A DNA stretch of 49,365 nucleotides from an uncultured Roseiflexus sp. (GTDB lineage Bacteria > Chloroflexota > Chloroflexia > Chloroflexales > Roseiflexaceae). Location of the stretch: NCBI GenBank assembly GCA_937935075.1, contig CALGYB010000036.1:1-49365 (forward strand), in the 5' to 3' direction. The notes under the pieces are model-generated. The model searched no databases, had not been told where the DNA came from, and saw only the letters and a program-made list of their open reading frames with translations. Below are positions 24,577 to 33,609 of this stretch, piece by piece. How positions within the stretch are numbered: position 1 is the stretch's first letter; the number at the start of each line of letters is the position of its first letter. A program made the position numbers and the translations under genes.

Positions 24577-26622
24577 CTAACCCAAAGCCTCGAGCAGTAG
24601 ATCGGCTTCCTCGGGCGTAATCCGTCCCTCGGCAACCATGCGCAGGATGGCGGCGCGTTGCTCTTCGAGGGTTGTCCCGGACGGCTGAGTCGTCACATCG
24701 GATGGCGTGGCCCCCTCTGGCGGCGCCGGCGTTTCTTCCACCGCAGCAGGCTCAGGTTCGCCGGCAACCTGCTCGACATGGATCCGAGTCGTGACACCCG
24801 TTGCCGCTTCGGGCGGAGGTGGCGGCGTCGGAGGACGCGGGATGCCCGCACTCTCCGGCGGGTGCGGCGGGTGTGGCGGCGCCGGTGGTCGCGTCCGCGG
24901 GATGCCCATACTCTCGAGTGCGCGTTCCACTGCCTCGAGTGCGCCAACAATCCCGGCCTGCGCGGCCGCAGCGGCTTCGCGCTTCATCCGTTCGAGCCGC
25001 TCTTCGTCGAAGCGCCACTCACGGTCGTTGATACGCACGCGAACTTCGCGGGGACGCCCTTTGTGCTGCGCGGTTTCGCGGGCACGTTCCGTCGCTTCAC
25101 GCATCTCGCGCTCGATCCGCTGGCGAAGACGCTCGGCTTTGCGCTGCGAGCGGCGCGCCCATTCGTCGCTGCGCCCGCCCATCTCTCTGCTGAACTCCTC
25201 TGCCCAGCGGCTCATATCCCGACCAAATTGCTCGCCCCAGCGTCCCATTTCTTCGGCAAACCGCTCCGCCCAGCGTCCGATGTCGTCATCAGGCGTTCGT
25301 CCGGCGCCGGCAGACCGGGCAGCGCCTTCGCCCATGGAACTGCTGCTGCGCGGCGTTGGTCCACGCAGCGACAGGTCTCCACCGATGAACAGTTCGAGCA
25401 ATGCCGCCCCCTCGCCGTACACTGCGCTGAACATCCCGCTACCGGCGGTCACGCCCGAACCGCGCACCGACCCGCCGACGGTTGCCCGCACGGTCAGGCT
25501 GGCGTCGGGCGGCAGTTCGACCCGCGCATCGCCGCCGATATTCAGTCTGGTGACGCTATCGGGAGGGAAGCGCATTGCCAGTGTCAGGTCGCCGCCGATG
25601 TGCCCGATGTGGGTGGCATTCGTCACATTGCGCAGCGTCAGGTCGCCGCCAATGCTGCCGGCTTTCAGCGTGTCGCCAATATCGATGAATGTTGCATCGC
25701 CGCCAATGCTGCCGATGCTGAGGTCGCCACTGATAGTACGCATATCGGCATCGCCGCCGACGGAACCAAGCCTGACACTCCGCGCCTGGTCGATCCGCAC
25801 ATCGCCGCCGATACTCCCTCCTTCGACAGCAGCGCCGTCGCTCCGGCGCAGACGCAGATCGCCATCCAGATCGCGGAAGCGCACAACCTCCGCAACGCTA
25901 TTGGCGTGCAGTGAGCCGGCGATCGCGCCAACCATGAGACTCTGCACCTCGTCGACGCCGACGTCGCCGGCGACATCGTTCAACACGACCACGCCTGATC
26001 GATTGACCTGCACATCACCGTCGATAGACCCGGCGACCCGTAGACTGCCAGCCCGTTCGACCAGCGCATCACCGGCGATGTGTTCGAACAACGCTTCGCC
26101 GCGCACATCGGCCACGCGCACATCACCCTCGACGTACTGCGCTTCGAGCGAGCCGACGCTGCCGACCGTCAGATCACCCTCGACCCGGCGCACCACAACA
26201 GACCCGTCCACTGCTGACGCCTGCATCGTTCCTGCCACACTGACGACGCTCAGCGCCGCAGCGCGATTGACGGTAAGATCCCCCTCGACATCGCCAAGCG
26301 TCACCGTTCCGCCGACGCCTTCGATCCGCACATCATCTTCAGCAGCATCGAGGGTGAACGATGCAATCCCGGCTACCAGCACGGCGTCCTCGACAGTTCC
26401 ACCGGAAATGGTAGCCGTTGCCGGCGTGCGCAGCCGGAGATCGCCCTCGATGTCGCCGGTGATCACGAGCATCTGCTCGTCCTGTTGCAGGGCAATCTCG
26501 CGCTCCTCTTCGGTCCAGATCTCGACTATGCCGGATTCGCCCGGCTCGACACGTAACGCGCCAGTGCAGCGGTCAAAGCGAATATGCGGCGCATCACCCA
26601 CAGATATGTGTCTGACTGGCAT
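24577..26622 (-). CDS. Beta-solenoid repeat protein (DUF4097/LiaX-like) with C-terminal SHOCT-like motif
   Basis: The 681-residue protein is built of many repeats of about 20 residues with GDV/GDL turns (SIGGDLTLRNV, VEGDLTVGSV, IDGDVQVNRS) across residues 50-420, which predicts a beta-solenoid like that of DUF4097 adhesin-like proteins. A charged, Arg/Trp/Glu-rich helical region follows (about 440-570, GRWAERFAEEMGRWGEQ), likely coiled coil. Then comes a Pro-rich linker (about 585-650), and the last 30 residues (AAILRMVAEGRITPEEADLL) are a SHOCT-like motif. No signal peptide is seen. It is the last gene of a three-gene operon, 10 bases after the stop of the previous gene. In Bacillota, LiaX/YvlB proteins combine the same two elements in the reverse order and act in envelope stress; a similar role here is inference. 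Confidence 0.8.
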   Translation of the reverse strand: MPVRHISVGDAPHIRFDRCTGALRVEPGESGIVEIWTEEEREIALQQDEQMLVITGDIEGDLRLRTPATATISGGTVEDAVLVAGIASFTLDAAEDDVRIEGVGGTVTLGDVEGDLTVNRAAALSVVSVAGTMQASAVDGSVVVRRVEGDLTVGSVGSLEAQYVEGDVRVADVRGEALFEHIAGDALVERAGSLRVAGSIDGDVQVNRSGVVVLNDVAGDVGVDEVQSLMVGAIAGSLHANSVAEVVRFRDLDGDLRLRRSDGAAVEGGSIGGDVRIDQARSVRLGSVGGDADMRTISGDLSIGSIGGDATFIDIGDTLKAGSIGGDLTLRNVTNATHIGHIGGDLTLAMRFPPDSVTRLNIGGDARVELPPDASLTVRATVGGSVRGSGVTAGSGMFSAVYGEGAALLELFIGGDLSLRGPTPRSSSSMGEGAARSAGAGRTPDDDIGRWAERFAEEMGRWGEQFGRDMSRWAEEFSREMGGRSDEWARRSQRKAERLRQRIEREMREATERARETAQHKGRPREVRVRINDREWRFDEERLERMKREAAAAAQAGIVGALEAVERALESMGIPRTRPPAPPHPPHPPESAGIPRPPTPPPPPEAATGVTTRIHVEQVAGEPEPAAVEETPAPPEGATPSDVTTQPSGTTLEEQRAAILRMVAEGRITPEEADLLLEALG

Positions 26623-26632
26623 TCCGATGCTC

Positions 26633-26998
26633 CTATTCTACGAAAATCTCGATACGCTCCCCTTCTTCGAGGTCCTGCAGCTCGAAGATGCGTCCCGGTG
26701 CGTTGCGCTCGATAGCGCGCAGCACATCGTCGTTCGTGACGCTGGCGTTGCGCGGAAAGAGGCGCGCCCCCAGTTTGAGACCGACAGTCACCAGGCTGGC
26801 GGGGATTGTGACATTGATCTTCTGCCGACGCGAGTGCATGTCGGTCACCACCACGCGCAACGAACGGGCGCGCGCCTCGGTGCGGGTGCGCGTCGCATCG
26901 TCGGTAATCGCCTCGAGGAGGCGCGCCCCTTCTTCGGCGGAGATCTGACCATGTTCGATCATCTGCAGAATGCGCAGACGATCATCGCTTGCAGTCAT
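26633..26998 (-). CDS. Small SHOCT-like domain protein
   Basis: The 121-residue protein begins MTASDDRLRILQMIEHGQIS and continues AEEGARLLEAI, the same short helical motif that ends the solenoid protein. The rest (about 40-121) includes LRVVVTDMHSRRQKINVTIP and ends in an acidic strand (LEEGERIEIFVE), with no catalytic motif. Proteins of this kind often sit beside DUF2089 and DUF4097 genes. It lies 10 bases after the DUF2089 gene and 10 before the solenoid gene, clearly one transcription unit. It is probably a small adaptor or regulator in the cytoplasm. Confidence 0.8.
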   Translation of the reverse strand: MTASDDRLRILQMIEHGQISAEEGARLLEAITDDATRTRTEARARSLRVVVTDMHSRRQKINVTIPASLVTVGLKLGARLFPRNASVTNDDVLRAIERNAPGRIFELQDLEEGERIEIFVE

Positions 26999-27008
26999 AG
27001 GATGCCCC

Positions 27009-27371
27009 TTACGATTTCAGCAGCCGCAGCGCCTCCTCGACCGAAATCTCCTTCGCTGCCAGGCGGTCGAGGATCGCCCGCCGATCAGGGCGCGCCGCTT
27101 CCGCTGGCGGACCATACCCAAGCGCGGCGACAATGTCGTCGAGGCGGCTGCGCGCCGTGTTGTAGGCGACTTTAAGATCGCTAGCGACGCCGTTGATATT
27201 GCCGCGATTTTTGACAAGCAACTCGACGAATTCGAGTTGCTCACGCGACAGGCGCCCCAGCCGACCAAGCGCGAAACGTCCTTCGATGGCAGTGTGGCAT
27301 GCGTCGCACTCGAAGCGAGTAACGTGCAACGCCTCACCGCAAACCGGGCATGTGGTGAGGAGCGGGTTCAT
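27009..27371 (-). CDS. DUF2089-family zinc-ribbon/HTH protein
   Basis: The 120-residue protein has an N-terminal zinc ribbon with two CxxC pairs (TTCPVCGEALHVTRFECDAC), then a helical DNA-binding-like region (LSREQLEFVELLVKNRGNIN, VASDLKVAYNTARSRLDDIV) typical of DUF2089. It ends in a motif related to SHOCT (RRAILDRLAAKEISVEEALR). The start at 27371 has AGGAG nine bases upstream; the ATG at 27380 is less well placed. As the first gene of the operon it is the likely regulator of the two genes that follow. Function in the family is not established. Confidence 0.83.
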   Translation of the reverse strand: MNPLLTTCPVCGEALHVTRFECDACHTAIEGRFALGRLGRLSREQLEFVELLVKNRGNINGVASDLKVAYNTARSRLDDIVAALGYGPPAEAARPDRRAILDRLAAKEISVEEALRLLKS

Positions 27372-27630
27372 CGTTGGCATCTCCTGTCTTCAGTGCCGCC
27401 TGATTGTCGGGCGACTATCACACCTGTTCAGGTCCAGACTTTGCCTGGTCATGTTGATCCTTATTCCCCTGCTCCCTTCGCTCACCCAGGGAGAAAAGGG
27501 AGCGTCGGGTCAAAGCGGCGCCTCGCTCGTACCGGCATTCTGATGCTCCAATGGGCGATAGACCACAGAAACGCGCTGGAAAACCCGCCTCCGTAAGGCG
27601 CCTACCCCCAAATGTGAATGGCGCCGATGA

Positions 27631-27840
27631 TCAAGCGCCAGCAGCGCGTATCGGTTCGTCCTGCCCGATTTCAAGGAGACGTGTGCGCAGCCAGGCAAAG
27701 GCGCGCCCTGCACGTTGCGCCAGGCGATGGATGGACGAGGTGCGCGCCTGCTGCACCTTCCGCGCGGCGGCCACCTCGGCGAGCAAGGTCTGATACCGTT
27801 CGCGTGCCATGTCCAGTGATTGCTCAAAGGTCAGCAGCAT
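27631..27840 (-). CDS. Small helical protein of unknown function
   Basis: The 69-residue product (MLLTFEQSLDMARERYQTLL ...) is predicted to be mostly helical and basic, without membrane segments or known motifs. It is called because the context is good: an AGGAGG ribosome site lies 7 bases before the ATG at 27840, and upstream is a promoter-like pair at 27915-27920 and 27893-27898. A GTG nine bases earlier overlaps the ribosome site and is less likely. No relatives are recognised, and the C-terminus (about 45-69) may be poorly structured. Confidence 0.6.
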   Translation of the reverse strand: MLLTFEQSLDMARERYQTLLAEVAAARKVQQARTSSIHRLAQRAGRAFAWLRTRLLEIGQDEPIRAAGA

Positions 27841-27892
27841 TGCGTTCACCTCCTTTCAACCTGAATGGCGTTTCAGGCCATTTCTTTGCAAT

Positions 27893-27920
27893 ATATTATC
27901 ATGCCACCAGAAAAAGTCAA
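27893..27920 (-). promoter_or_regulatory. Promoter for the small helical protein gene
   Basis: On the minus strand TTGACT (27920-27915) and TAATAT (27898-27893) have 16-base spacing. Downstream a short hairpin (CCTGA...TCAGG) and the AGGAGG site lie before the ATG at 27840. The region is visibly more A/T-rich than its surroundings. Confidence 0.6.
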
Positions 27921-28043
27921 GATGTTTTGGCAATTTTCATCAACAGAGAGATATTGTTTACCATCCATTTGAAAGGGCCTGCATGATGGCGCATTTGTTG
28001 GTTCTGTCAAAACGTGCGGCAACGTCGTACTGCCAATTAAGGT

Positions 28044-28112
<69 letters not shown>

Positions 28113-28336
28113 ACGTAGAGCGATTACCCACAACCTGGACCATCAAGGACGTGGAGCGGCCACCGTGGGCTTCGACAGGCTCAGCCACCGTCAGCCGCAA
28201 GACGGTCAATACGAGCAATGATTGTGCAACATCAGGTTGATCGCTCTATGAGAGCGTGCCTGAAATCTCGCCTCACGAGGCGCAGTTGGGCAAGCGAAGG
28301 CAAGATGAAGCAGGCATATTCCTCCGCCAGGGAAGG

Positions 28337-30799
28337 TCAACCACGGTATCGCCGCACCACTCCCCCGATCGCCACCATTGCCAGCGTCGCCAGGCTGATC
28401 GCTCCGCCGATCAGGAATGAGCGCGGACGGTAGACGAATTCGACGGTGTGGGTTCCAGGCGGCAGCCAGACGCCGCGCAACGTGTAGTTGGCGCGCACGA
28501 TTGGCGCCGGCTTACCGTCTACAATGACTTCCCATCCGTCGTAGTAGTTGTCTGCCAGGACCAGCAACGCCGGTACAGAAGGCGCAGCGGTGACGGTGAC
28601 GGCATTCGGCGCATAGCGCACGGACGGAGTCGGGTCAAGGGTTGCAGGGGCCGGTCCGACGGCGGGCAGCGGCTGCGATACAACCGCAACCGTCGCGGGA
28701 TCGAAATCGGGGCGCGCCAGAAAATCGAGCTGCTCGTCGTCATCGGGAATGGTTTCGACGCTGTAGACAAGCCATGCGCGTGGGAGCGCTCTGGGGTTGC
28801 GATAAATGCGACCCTCATCGCTTTCATGCACGAGTTCGAGACCAGGATAGCGCGCCTCAGTCGTACTGCCCGGCGGGAAGATAAGGTACTGCACGTTGAG
28901 CATGTCGAGTAATCGTGGACGTTCATACGCCAATGTCAGGAAGGCGCGCAGACTGACGTTTCCCTCGCTCGTGCGGCGGTAGTCTTTGCCGTCGATCAGC
29001 CGCGCCAGACGATTGTAGCGCGCCGGGTAGAGCGAATGATAGCCGCGCACATCTTCCAATCCATACGCACTCGCCAGGTTCGGCGGCAGAGCGTCGTAGT
29101 CGGCGCCATGGATGCGGAACGGTCCTGGTTGCGCTTGCAGAAATGCGATCTGGCGCGTCGGCGGGTAGAGGACCTGGAAAAGTTGCAGATCACGCGGATA
29201 GTTTGCCAGTTCGCGGGTCAGATCGGTCGTCGGTTGCGCAATAGCAGGTGAGACTGAAGTATTGAATCCTGCGCCGTACCACCACATATCCAGCACAGTA
29301 ATGACGATCACCGGCGCAAACGCGATGGCGGCATTGCGCCGGTAGAACCGCAGGAACGCGATGCTCGCCAGCCCGATGACGCCGAAGATCAGCGGCGGAA
29401 GAACTTGCTGGGTGCGGATCATCGTCAGATAGTGACCGAACCGCGACTGTGGCGTGAAGAGCGCCAGATGGTGGAGCGACCATCCGGCAATGAACACGCC
29501 GACGGCGAGGAGCAGGAGGCGAGCGGCTGGCAGACGGGCGCGCCAGCCCATTCCGGGAGGTGCGCTCTCCCACACGCCAGCGCCGGCAGGCGCATAGAGC
29601 CGCTGTGCTGCAATGGCGGCCAGGACAGCCACGGCGAAGCCCCACACCATATACCAGCGGGCGTGGTCCTCGAACTGACGGTACGGCGGGATGAGAGTGA
29701 TAAAGACCTTCAGCAGCGGTGTGCGCACCGCCAGCGCGAATGATGCCGCCGCCATGACGCCGAAGAACGCCGCCAGACGGTGACGCGCCAGCGCCAGACC
29801 GGTGATCGCCAGCGCCAGCGGCGCCAGCCCGACATAGGGATAAGGAACCTGGAGCGTCGGCGGTCCCCACGTCGGCGGCGGGCCGATCCGCTCGAAGCCG
29901 CCGAGGGCAGGAAAGACAAGCCGCAGCAGACTGCCGAAATAATCTTCCGGCGGCGCCAGCGAGAAGCCAATGTTACTCCGCTGCCCCTGCACCGACAACG
30001 TCATTGCGGGCAACAGTTGTACGGCGCTCAAGCCGAGACCCAGCGCATACGCCAGCGCCAGCCCGATCAGCAGACGCCAGCGTGGCGTCGTGCGCCCTTC
30101 GTCGCGCTGCACGATGCGGAATAGCGCGTAACAGCCGGTCGCCACATACGTGTAAAACGCCAGTTGAATCTGCGCCAGCACGACAAGCCCCAGCATCACG
30201 GCTGCAACTGACCAGCTTCGCCATTCACCGCCGCATATTGCGCGTTCGATGCCCCAGAAACACCACGGTAGCATCGCGGTCGCGCCCGAAAGTTCCGGGA
30301 ACGGCAGGTAGGTGAGCATGTGCCCGGTGAACATATATGCAATGCCTGCCAGCGTCGCCGGTCCTTCGTCCAGCCCGATGCGCCGTGCAAACGCATAACT
30401 TCCCAGCCCGGCGATGATCAGTTGCGCGCAGGCGTAGACACCAAGCGCCTTATCGAGCGGCACGAAGAGAAAAAGGAGATTGGGCGGGTAAAAGAAAGCG
30501 ATCTGCCCGTCATCGAGCAGCGGGACGCCGCTCAGAATCGACGGGTTCCACAGGGGCCAGGCGCCCTGGCGCACCATTTCGTTCGTCAGCAGGCGCCTGG
30601 GATAGATCTGGCGGATCGAGTCGGTCGAAATATGATTATTGACCGGCACACGCTCATACGAATAGCGCCAGGGGTGCAGGTGCAGCAGCGCATCCAGCGG
30701 CAGGAAGACCTCGCCGCCAATGAGCGGACGCCAGAGAAACATCACCGCGCTCAGACAGATGACGGCAACTGCAACACCCCTACGTGGTATAGTGCGCAT
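28337..30799 (-). CDS. YfhO-family polytopic membrane protein
   Basis: The 820-residue protein has an N-terminal membrane segment and about a dozen hydrophobic segments up to residue 560. Typical YfhO features are the first external loop with DALLHLHPWRYSYE and the segment LWNPSILSGVPLLDDGQIAF (about 80-100). A soluble beta-rich region follows, then a last membrane helix near the end (FLIGGAISLATLAMVAIGGV). YfhO proteins are GT-C-like and are linked to glycosylation of surface polymers in Bacillota; the substrate here is unknown. The ATG at 30799 lies inside the 3' end of argJ, so the two overlap by 20 bases and translation may be coupled. An in-frame ATG at 30811 is an alternative start. Confidence 0.83.
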   Translation of the reverse strand: MRTIPRRGVAVAVICLSAVMFLWRPLIGGEVFLPLDALLHLHPWRYSYERVPVNNHISTDSIRQIYPRRLLTNEMVRQGAWPLWNPSILSGVPLLDDGQIAFFYPPNLLFLFVPLDKALGVYACAQLIIAGLGSYAFARRIGLDEGPATLAGIAYMFTGHMLTYLPFPELSGATAMLPWCFWGIERAICGGEWRSWSVAAVMLGLVVLAQIQLAFYTYVATGCYALFRIVQRDEGRTTPRWRLLIGLALAYALGLGLSAVQLLPAMTLSVQGQRSNIGFSLAPPEDYFGSLLRLVFPALGGFERIGPPPTWGPPTLQVPYPYVGLAPLALAITGLALARHRLAAFFGVMAAASFALAVRTPLLKVFITLIPPYRQFEDHARWYMVWGFAVAVLAAIAAQRLYAPAGAGVWESAPPGMGWRARLPAARLLLLAVGVFIAGWSLHHLALFTPQSRFGHYLTMIRTQQVLPPLIFGVIGLASIAFLRFYRRNAAIAFAPVIVITVLDMWWYGAGFNTSVSPAIAQPTTDLTRELANYPRDLQLFQVLYPPTRQIAFLQAQPGPFRIHGADYDALPPNLASAYGLEDVRGYHSLYPARYNRLARLIDGKDYRRTSEGNVSLRAFLTLAYERPRLLDMLNVQYLIFPPGSTTEARYPGLELVHESDEGRIYRNPRALPRAWLVYSVETIPDDDEQLDFLARPDFDPATVAVVSQPLPAVGPAPATLDPTPSVRYAPNAVTVTAAPSVPALLVLADNYYDGWEVIVDGKPAPIVRANYTLRGVWLPPGTHTVEFVYRPRSFLIGGAISLATLAMVAIGGVVRRYRG

Positions 30800-32003
30800 T
30801 GATTTCAACATACTCTTTGCTGAAATCGCACGTCCAGATCGTCGTGTGCGCATTGCCCAGTCCGAGGTCGAGCGTGATAAAGACCGGGTCCTGGCGTAGA
30901 AGCGCCGAAGCCGCCGACAGGTCGGCGTCGAGCGGCAGCCCGTTGGCCACCAGATGGATCGGCGACGACGGCGGACCGAACCAGAGCGCCAGCCGGTCGG
31001 GATCGATGGCGGCGCCGCTGTACCCGGCGGCGCACACAATGCGACCCCAATTCGGATCGTTGCCATGGATGGCGGTTTTCACCAGTGGTGAGCGCGCAAT
31101 AGCGTTAGCCACCTGATGCGCCTGCTGCTCATCCGCCGCGCCGCGGACCGTAATTTCCACCAGCCGGGTGGCGCCTTCGCCATCGCGCGCGATCTGCTTC
31201 GCCAGGTCGATGCACACCTCAGTGAGCGTTGCCGTGAATTGCTCGAACGCCAGCCCATCTCGCGCGTCGGTATCGCTTACCGAAATGCCCGACGCTCCCG
31301 ATGCCAGCAGAAGGAGGGTATCATTGGTGCTGGTGTCGCCATCGACGCTGACGCGGTTGAAACTGCGGTCGGCAGCGTAACGCAGGGCGCGGTTGAGGAT
31401 CGCGGGTGACGCCTGCGCATCGGTTGTCACAATCGCCAGCATGGTCGCCATGTTGGGGTGGATCATGCCGGCGCCTTTACACATTCCCGCAATCGTGATT
31501 GTCTTCCCGGAAACGCCAATCGTGCGCGCGGCGACTTTCGGGCGGGTGTCGGTGGTCATGATGGCGCGCGCAGCAGCGCCTGCCCCACGTTGCGCGCCCG
31601 GTCCGGTCAGGCTGGCGATTCCCTGCGCGACCTTCGCCATATCGAGTTGCCTGCCGATCACACCGGTCGAAAGCACCAGCACCTGTTCGGCGCGGCATCC
31701 AAGGCGTTCGGCGGTCATCTCCGCCATCGCGCGGCAATTGGCGACGCCCTGCGGTCCGGTGCAGGCATTGGCATTGCCCGCATTGACAACCACTGCACGG
31801 ATAGACGCGGCATTCGTTGCCAGCACGCCCTGATCATAGATGACGGGCGCCGCCTTGACGCGATTGGTCGTGAAGAGACCAGCGGCGCTGCAGGGCGCAT
31901 CCGCCGCGATCAGCGCCATATCGAGCGCGCCGTTCGGTTTCAAGCCGCAGGCGGTCGCGGTGGCGGTAAAACCGAAGGCAAGGGAAAACGTGTCTGCCAG
32001 CAT
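30780..32003 (-). CDS. argJ: Glutamate N-acetyltransferase / amino-acid acetyltransferase ArgJ
   Basis: ArgJ moves the acetyl group from N-acetylornithine to glutamate and so recycles acetyl groups in arginine synthesis. The 407-residue protein has the self-cleavage segment GMIHPNMATMLAIVTTDA, where the Thr of ATML becomes the N-terminal nucleophile of the beta chain. DGDTSTNDT and GNDPNWGRIVCAAGYSG are further ArgJ blocks, all intact. The start at 32003 has a GAGGAA ribosome site. Upstream codons of the same frame come from a period-7 repeat and were excluded. A separate argA-like gene is present, so this enzyme may be mono- or bifunctional; the sequence alone does not decide. Confidence 0.95.
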   Translation of the reverse strand: MLADTFSLAFGFTATATACGLKPNGALDMALIAADAPCSAAGLFTTNRVKAAPVIYDQGVLATNAASIRAVVVNAGNANACTGPQGVANCRAMAEMTAERLGCRAEQVLVLSTGVIGRQLDMAKVAQGIASLTGPGAQRGAGAAARAIMTTDTRPKVAARTIGVSGKTITIAGMCKGAGMIHPNMATMLAIVTTDAQASPAILNRALRYAADRSFNRVSVDGDTSTNDTLLLLASGASGISVSDTDARDGLAFEQFTATLTEVCIDLAKQIARDGEGATRLVEITVRGAADEQQAHQVANAIARSPLVKTAIHGNDPNWGRIVCAAGYSGAAIDPDRLALWFGPPSSPIHLVANGLPLDADLSAASALLRQDPVFITLDLGLGNAHTTIWTCDFSKEYVEINAHYTT

Positions 32004-32023
32004 TGTCGTTCCTCGAAGGGAAA

Positions 32024-32112
32024 ACCGAGAACTGAGAACCAAGAACCACGAACCAAGAACCAAGAACTAAGAACTAAGAACCAAGAACTAAGAACTAAGA
32101 ACCAAGAACTCA
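32024..32112. repeat. Period-7 repeat tract (GAACCAA/GAACTAA)
   Basis: About twelve successive 7-base units of the type GAACYRA lie directly upstream of argJ. Similar tracts occur at about 40145-40190 and, with a CCTCTCA unit, at about 40470-40553. Such strings resemble the short tandem repeats of cyanobacterial intergenic DNA. No coding role is likely. Confidence 0.85.
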
Positions 32113-32400
32113 GAGAGGGCTTCAGGGCGACCGTCACTGCGCGTATCAACCACATCGCCCTGCCGGCGGCGCTGCACGGCGCAGACATCAGGCGATGGCG
32201 CGCGCCTTGCGGTGACGGTCACCTGCGCCAAGCGCCCTTCTCCCCAGACCGCCGTATCCTACCACTATGGGTGGGGAGGCGCCGGCGGCGCGCTCCTACC
32301 CGTCACCGTCCCACGTGCAACAGGCAATGCTGTCGCGGGCGTTGCGGTGCAGCGCCCCTACCTGCCCCACCTTCCACCTTCGCACCTTCAACCTTCAACC
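32113..32400. other. Intergenic region between argG and argJ
   Basis: No gene is supported. The region contains a perfect palindrome GGTGACGGTCACC at about 32210-32222, words related to the 86-bp tandem repeat at 24376, a fragment like the GAAGCCCTC dispersed repeat near 32118, and CTTCAACCTTCAACC words just after the argG stop. Confidence 0.4.
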
Positions 32401-33609
32401 CTACCGTCCCTCCAGCAACGCCTGCACCTTCATCGGCAACCCAAAAATCTTGATGAACCCTTCGGCGTCCTTCTGGTTGTAGCTATCGCTCATCGTAAAA
32501 CTGGCAATGTCTGGGTTGTAGAGACTCTTCGCAGCGCGTCGCCCAACGAGCGTGGCGTTCCCCTTGTACAGTTTCAGGCGCGCCTCGCCGGTGACATTGC
32601 GCTGAGTCACGCGCACAAAGGCGTCGAGCGCCTCGCGCAGCGGCGTGTACCACTGCCCATAGTAGACCAGTTCGGCGTAGCGATGGGCGATCACATCCTT
32701 GTAGTGCAGCGTATCGCGATCGAGCGTCAGTTGTTCGAGACCCTGGTGCGCCACTCGCAGAATCGTCCCGCCAGGGGTCTCGTACACGCCGTGGCTCTTC
32801 ATGCCCACGAGTCGGTTTTCGACCAGATCGACGCGTCCGATGCCATGTCGTGCGCCAATGTCGTTCAGCATCAGCAGCAGATCGACCGGTCCCAGGCGCT
32901 CGCCGTTGACGCTCACCGGCACACCCTGTTCAAACCCGACGATTACATACTCCGGTTCGTGCGGCGCCGCTTCAAGCGCGGTCGTCAACGTGTACATCGC
33001 CTCTTCCGGCTCCTGCCAGGGGTCTTCGAGGATGCCGCCTTCGTGCGACATATGCCAGATATTGCGGTCGCGGCTGTAGATTGATTTGAGCGTCGCAGTC
33101 ACCGGGACATTGTGTTCGGCGGCGTAGTCGAGCGCGTCTTCGCGGCTGCGGATGTTCCATTCACGCCAGGGGGCGATGACCTTCAGATGGGGCGCAAATG
33201 CCATATAGGTCAGTTCAAAGCGCACCTGGTCGTTGCCTTTGCCGGTGCAACCGTGCGCCAGCGCGTCGGCGCCCTCCTGTAGCGCAATTTCCGCCTGGCG
33301 ACGCGCGATCAGCGGGCGCGCCACCGATGTACCGAGCAGGTAGGTGCGTTCGTAGACCGCGCCGGACTGGAGCAGTGGAAAGAGAAAATCGCGCACGAAC
33401 ACTTCGCGCAGGTCTTCGACATAGCACTTCGAGGCGCCGGTTGCAAGCGCTTTCTCCTCCAACCCGCTCAGTTCATCGTCCTGACCGATATTGGCGCAGT
33501 AGCAGATGACTTCCGGGTTGCCGTAGTTCTGTTTGAGCCACGGAACGATAATGCTGGTGTCAAGACCACCGGAGTATGCCAGAACGACTTTGTTGACTCT
33601 GATGCTCAT
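32401..33609 (-). CDS. argG: Argininosuccinate synthase
   Basis: ArgG joins citrulline and aspartate with ATP to make argininosuccinate, the step before arginine release. The 402-residue protein starts with the PP-loop [13 protein letters not shown] (about 8-20). The further family blocks [30 protein letters not shown] and [20 protein letters not shown] are complete. The length fits the family. Its ATG (33609-33607) overlaps the TGA of carB (33608-33606), so argG is translated together with carB. Placing argG in the same unit as carbamoyl-phosphate synthase agrees with the flow carbamoyl phosphate to citrulline to argininosuccinate. argF and argH are not in the window. Confidence 0.97.
   Translation of the reverse strand: MSIRVNKVVLAYSGGLDTSIIVPWLKQNYGNPEVICYCANIGQDDELSGLEEKALATGASKCYVEDLREVFVRDFLFPLLQSGAVYERTYLLGTSVARPLIARRQAEIALQEGADALAHGCTGKGNDQVRFELTYMAFAPHLKVIAPWREWNIRSREDALDYAAEHNVPVTATLKSIYSRDRNIWHMSHEGGILEDPWQEPEEAMYTLTTALEAAPHEPEYVIVGFEQGVPVSVNGERLGPVDLLLMLNDIGARHGIGRVDLVENRLVGMKSHGVYETPGGTILRVAHQGLEQLTLDRDTLHYKDVIAHRYAELVYYGQWYTPLREALDAFVRVTQRNVTGEARLKLYKGNATLVGRRAAKSLYNPDIASFTMSDSYNQKDAEGFIKIFGLPMKVQALLEGR

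Noticed and set aside
24707-27175. An 822-codon open frame on the plus strand across three minus-strand genes
   Set aside because: Its translation is low-complexity (Ser/Arg/Pro/Ala) and it crosses the boundaries of the solenoid operon, so it is a shadow frame.
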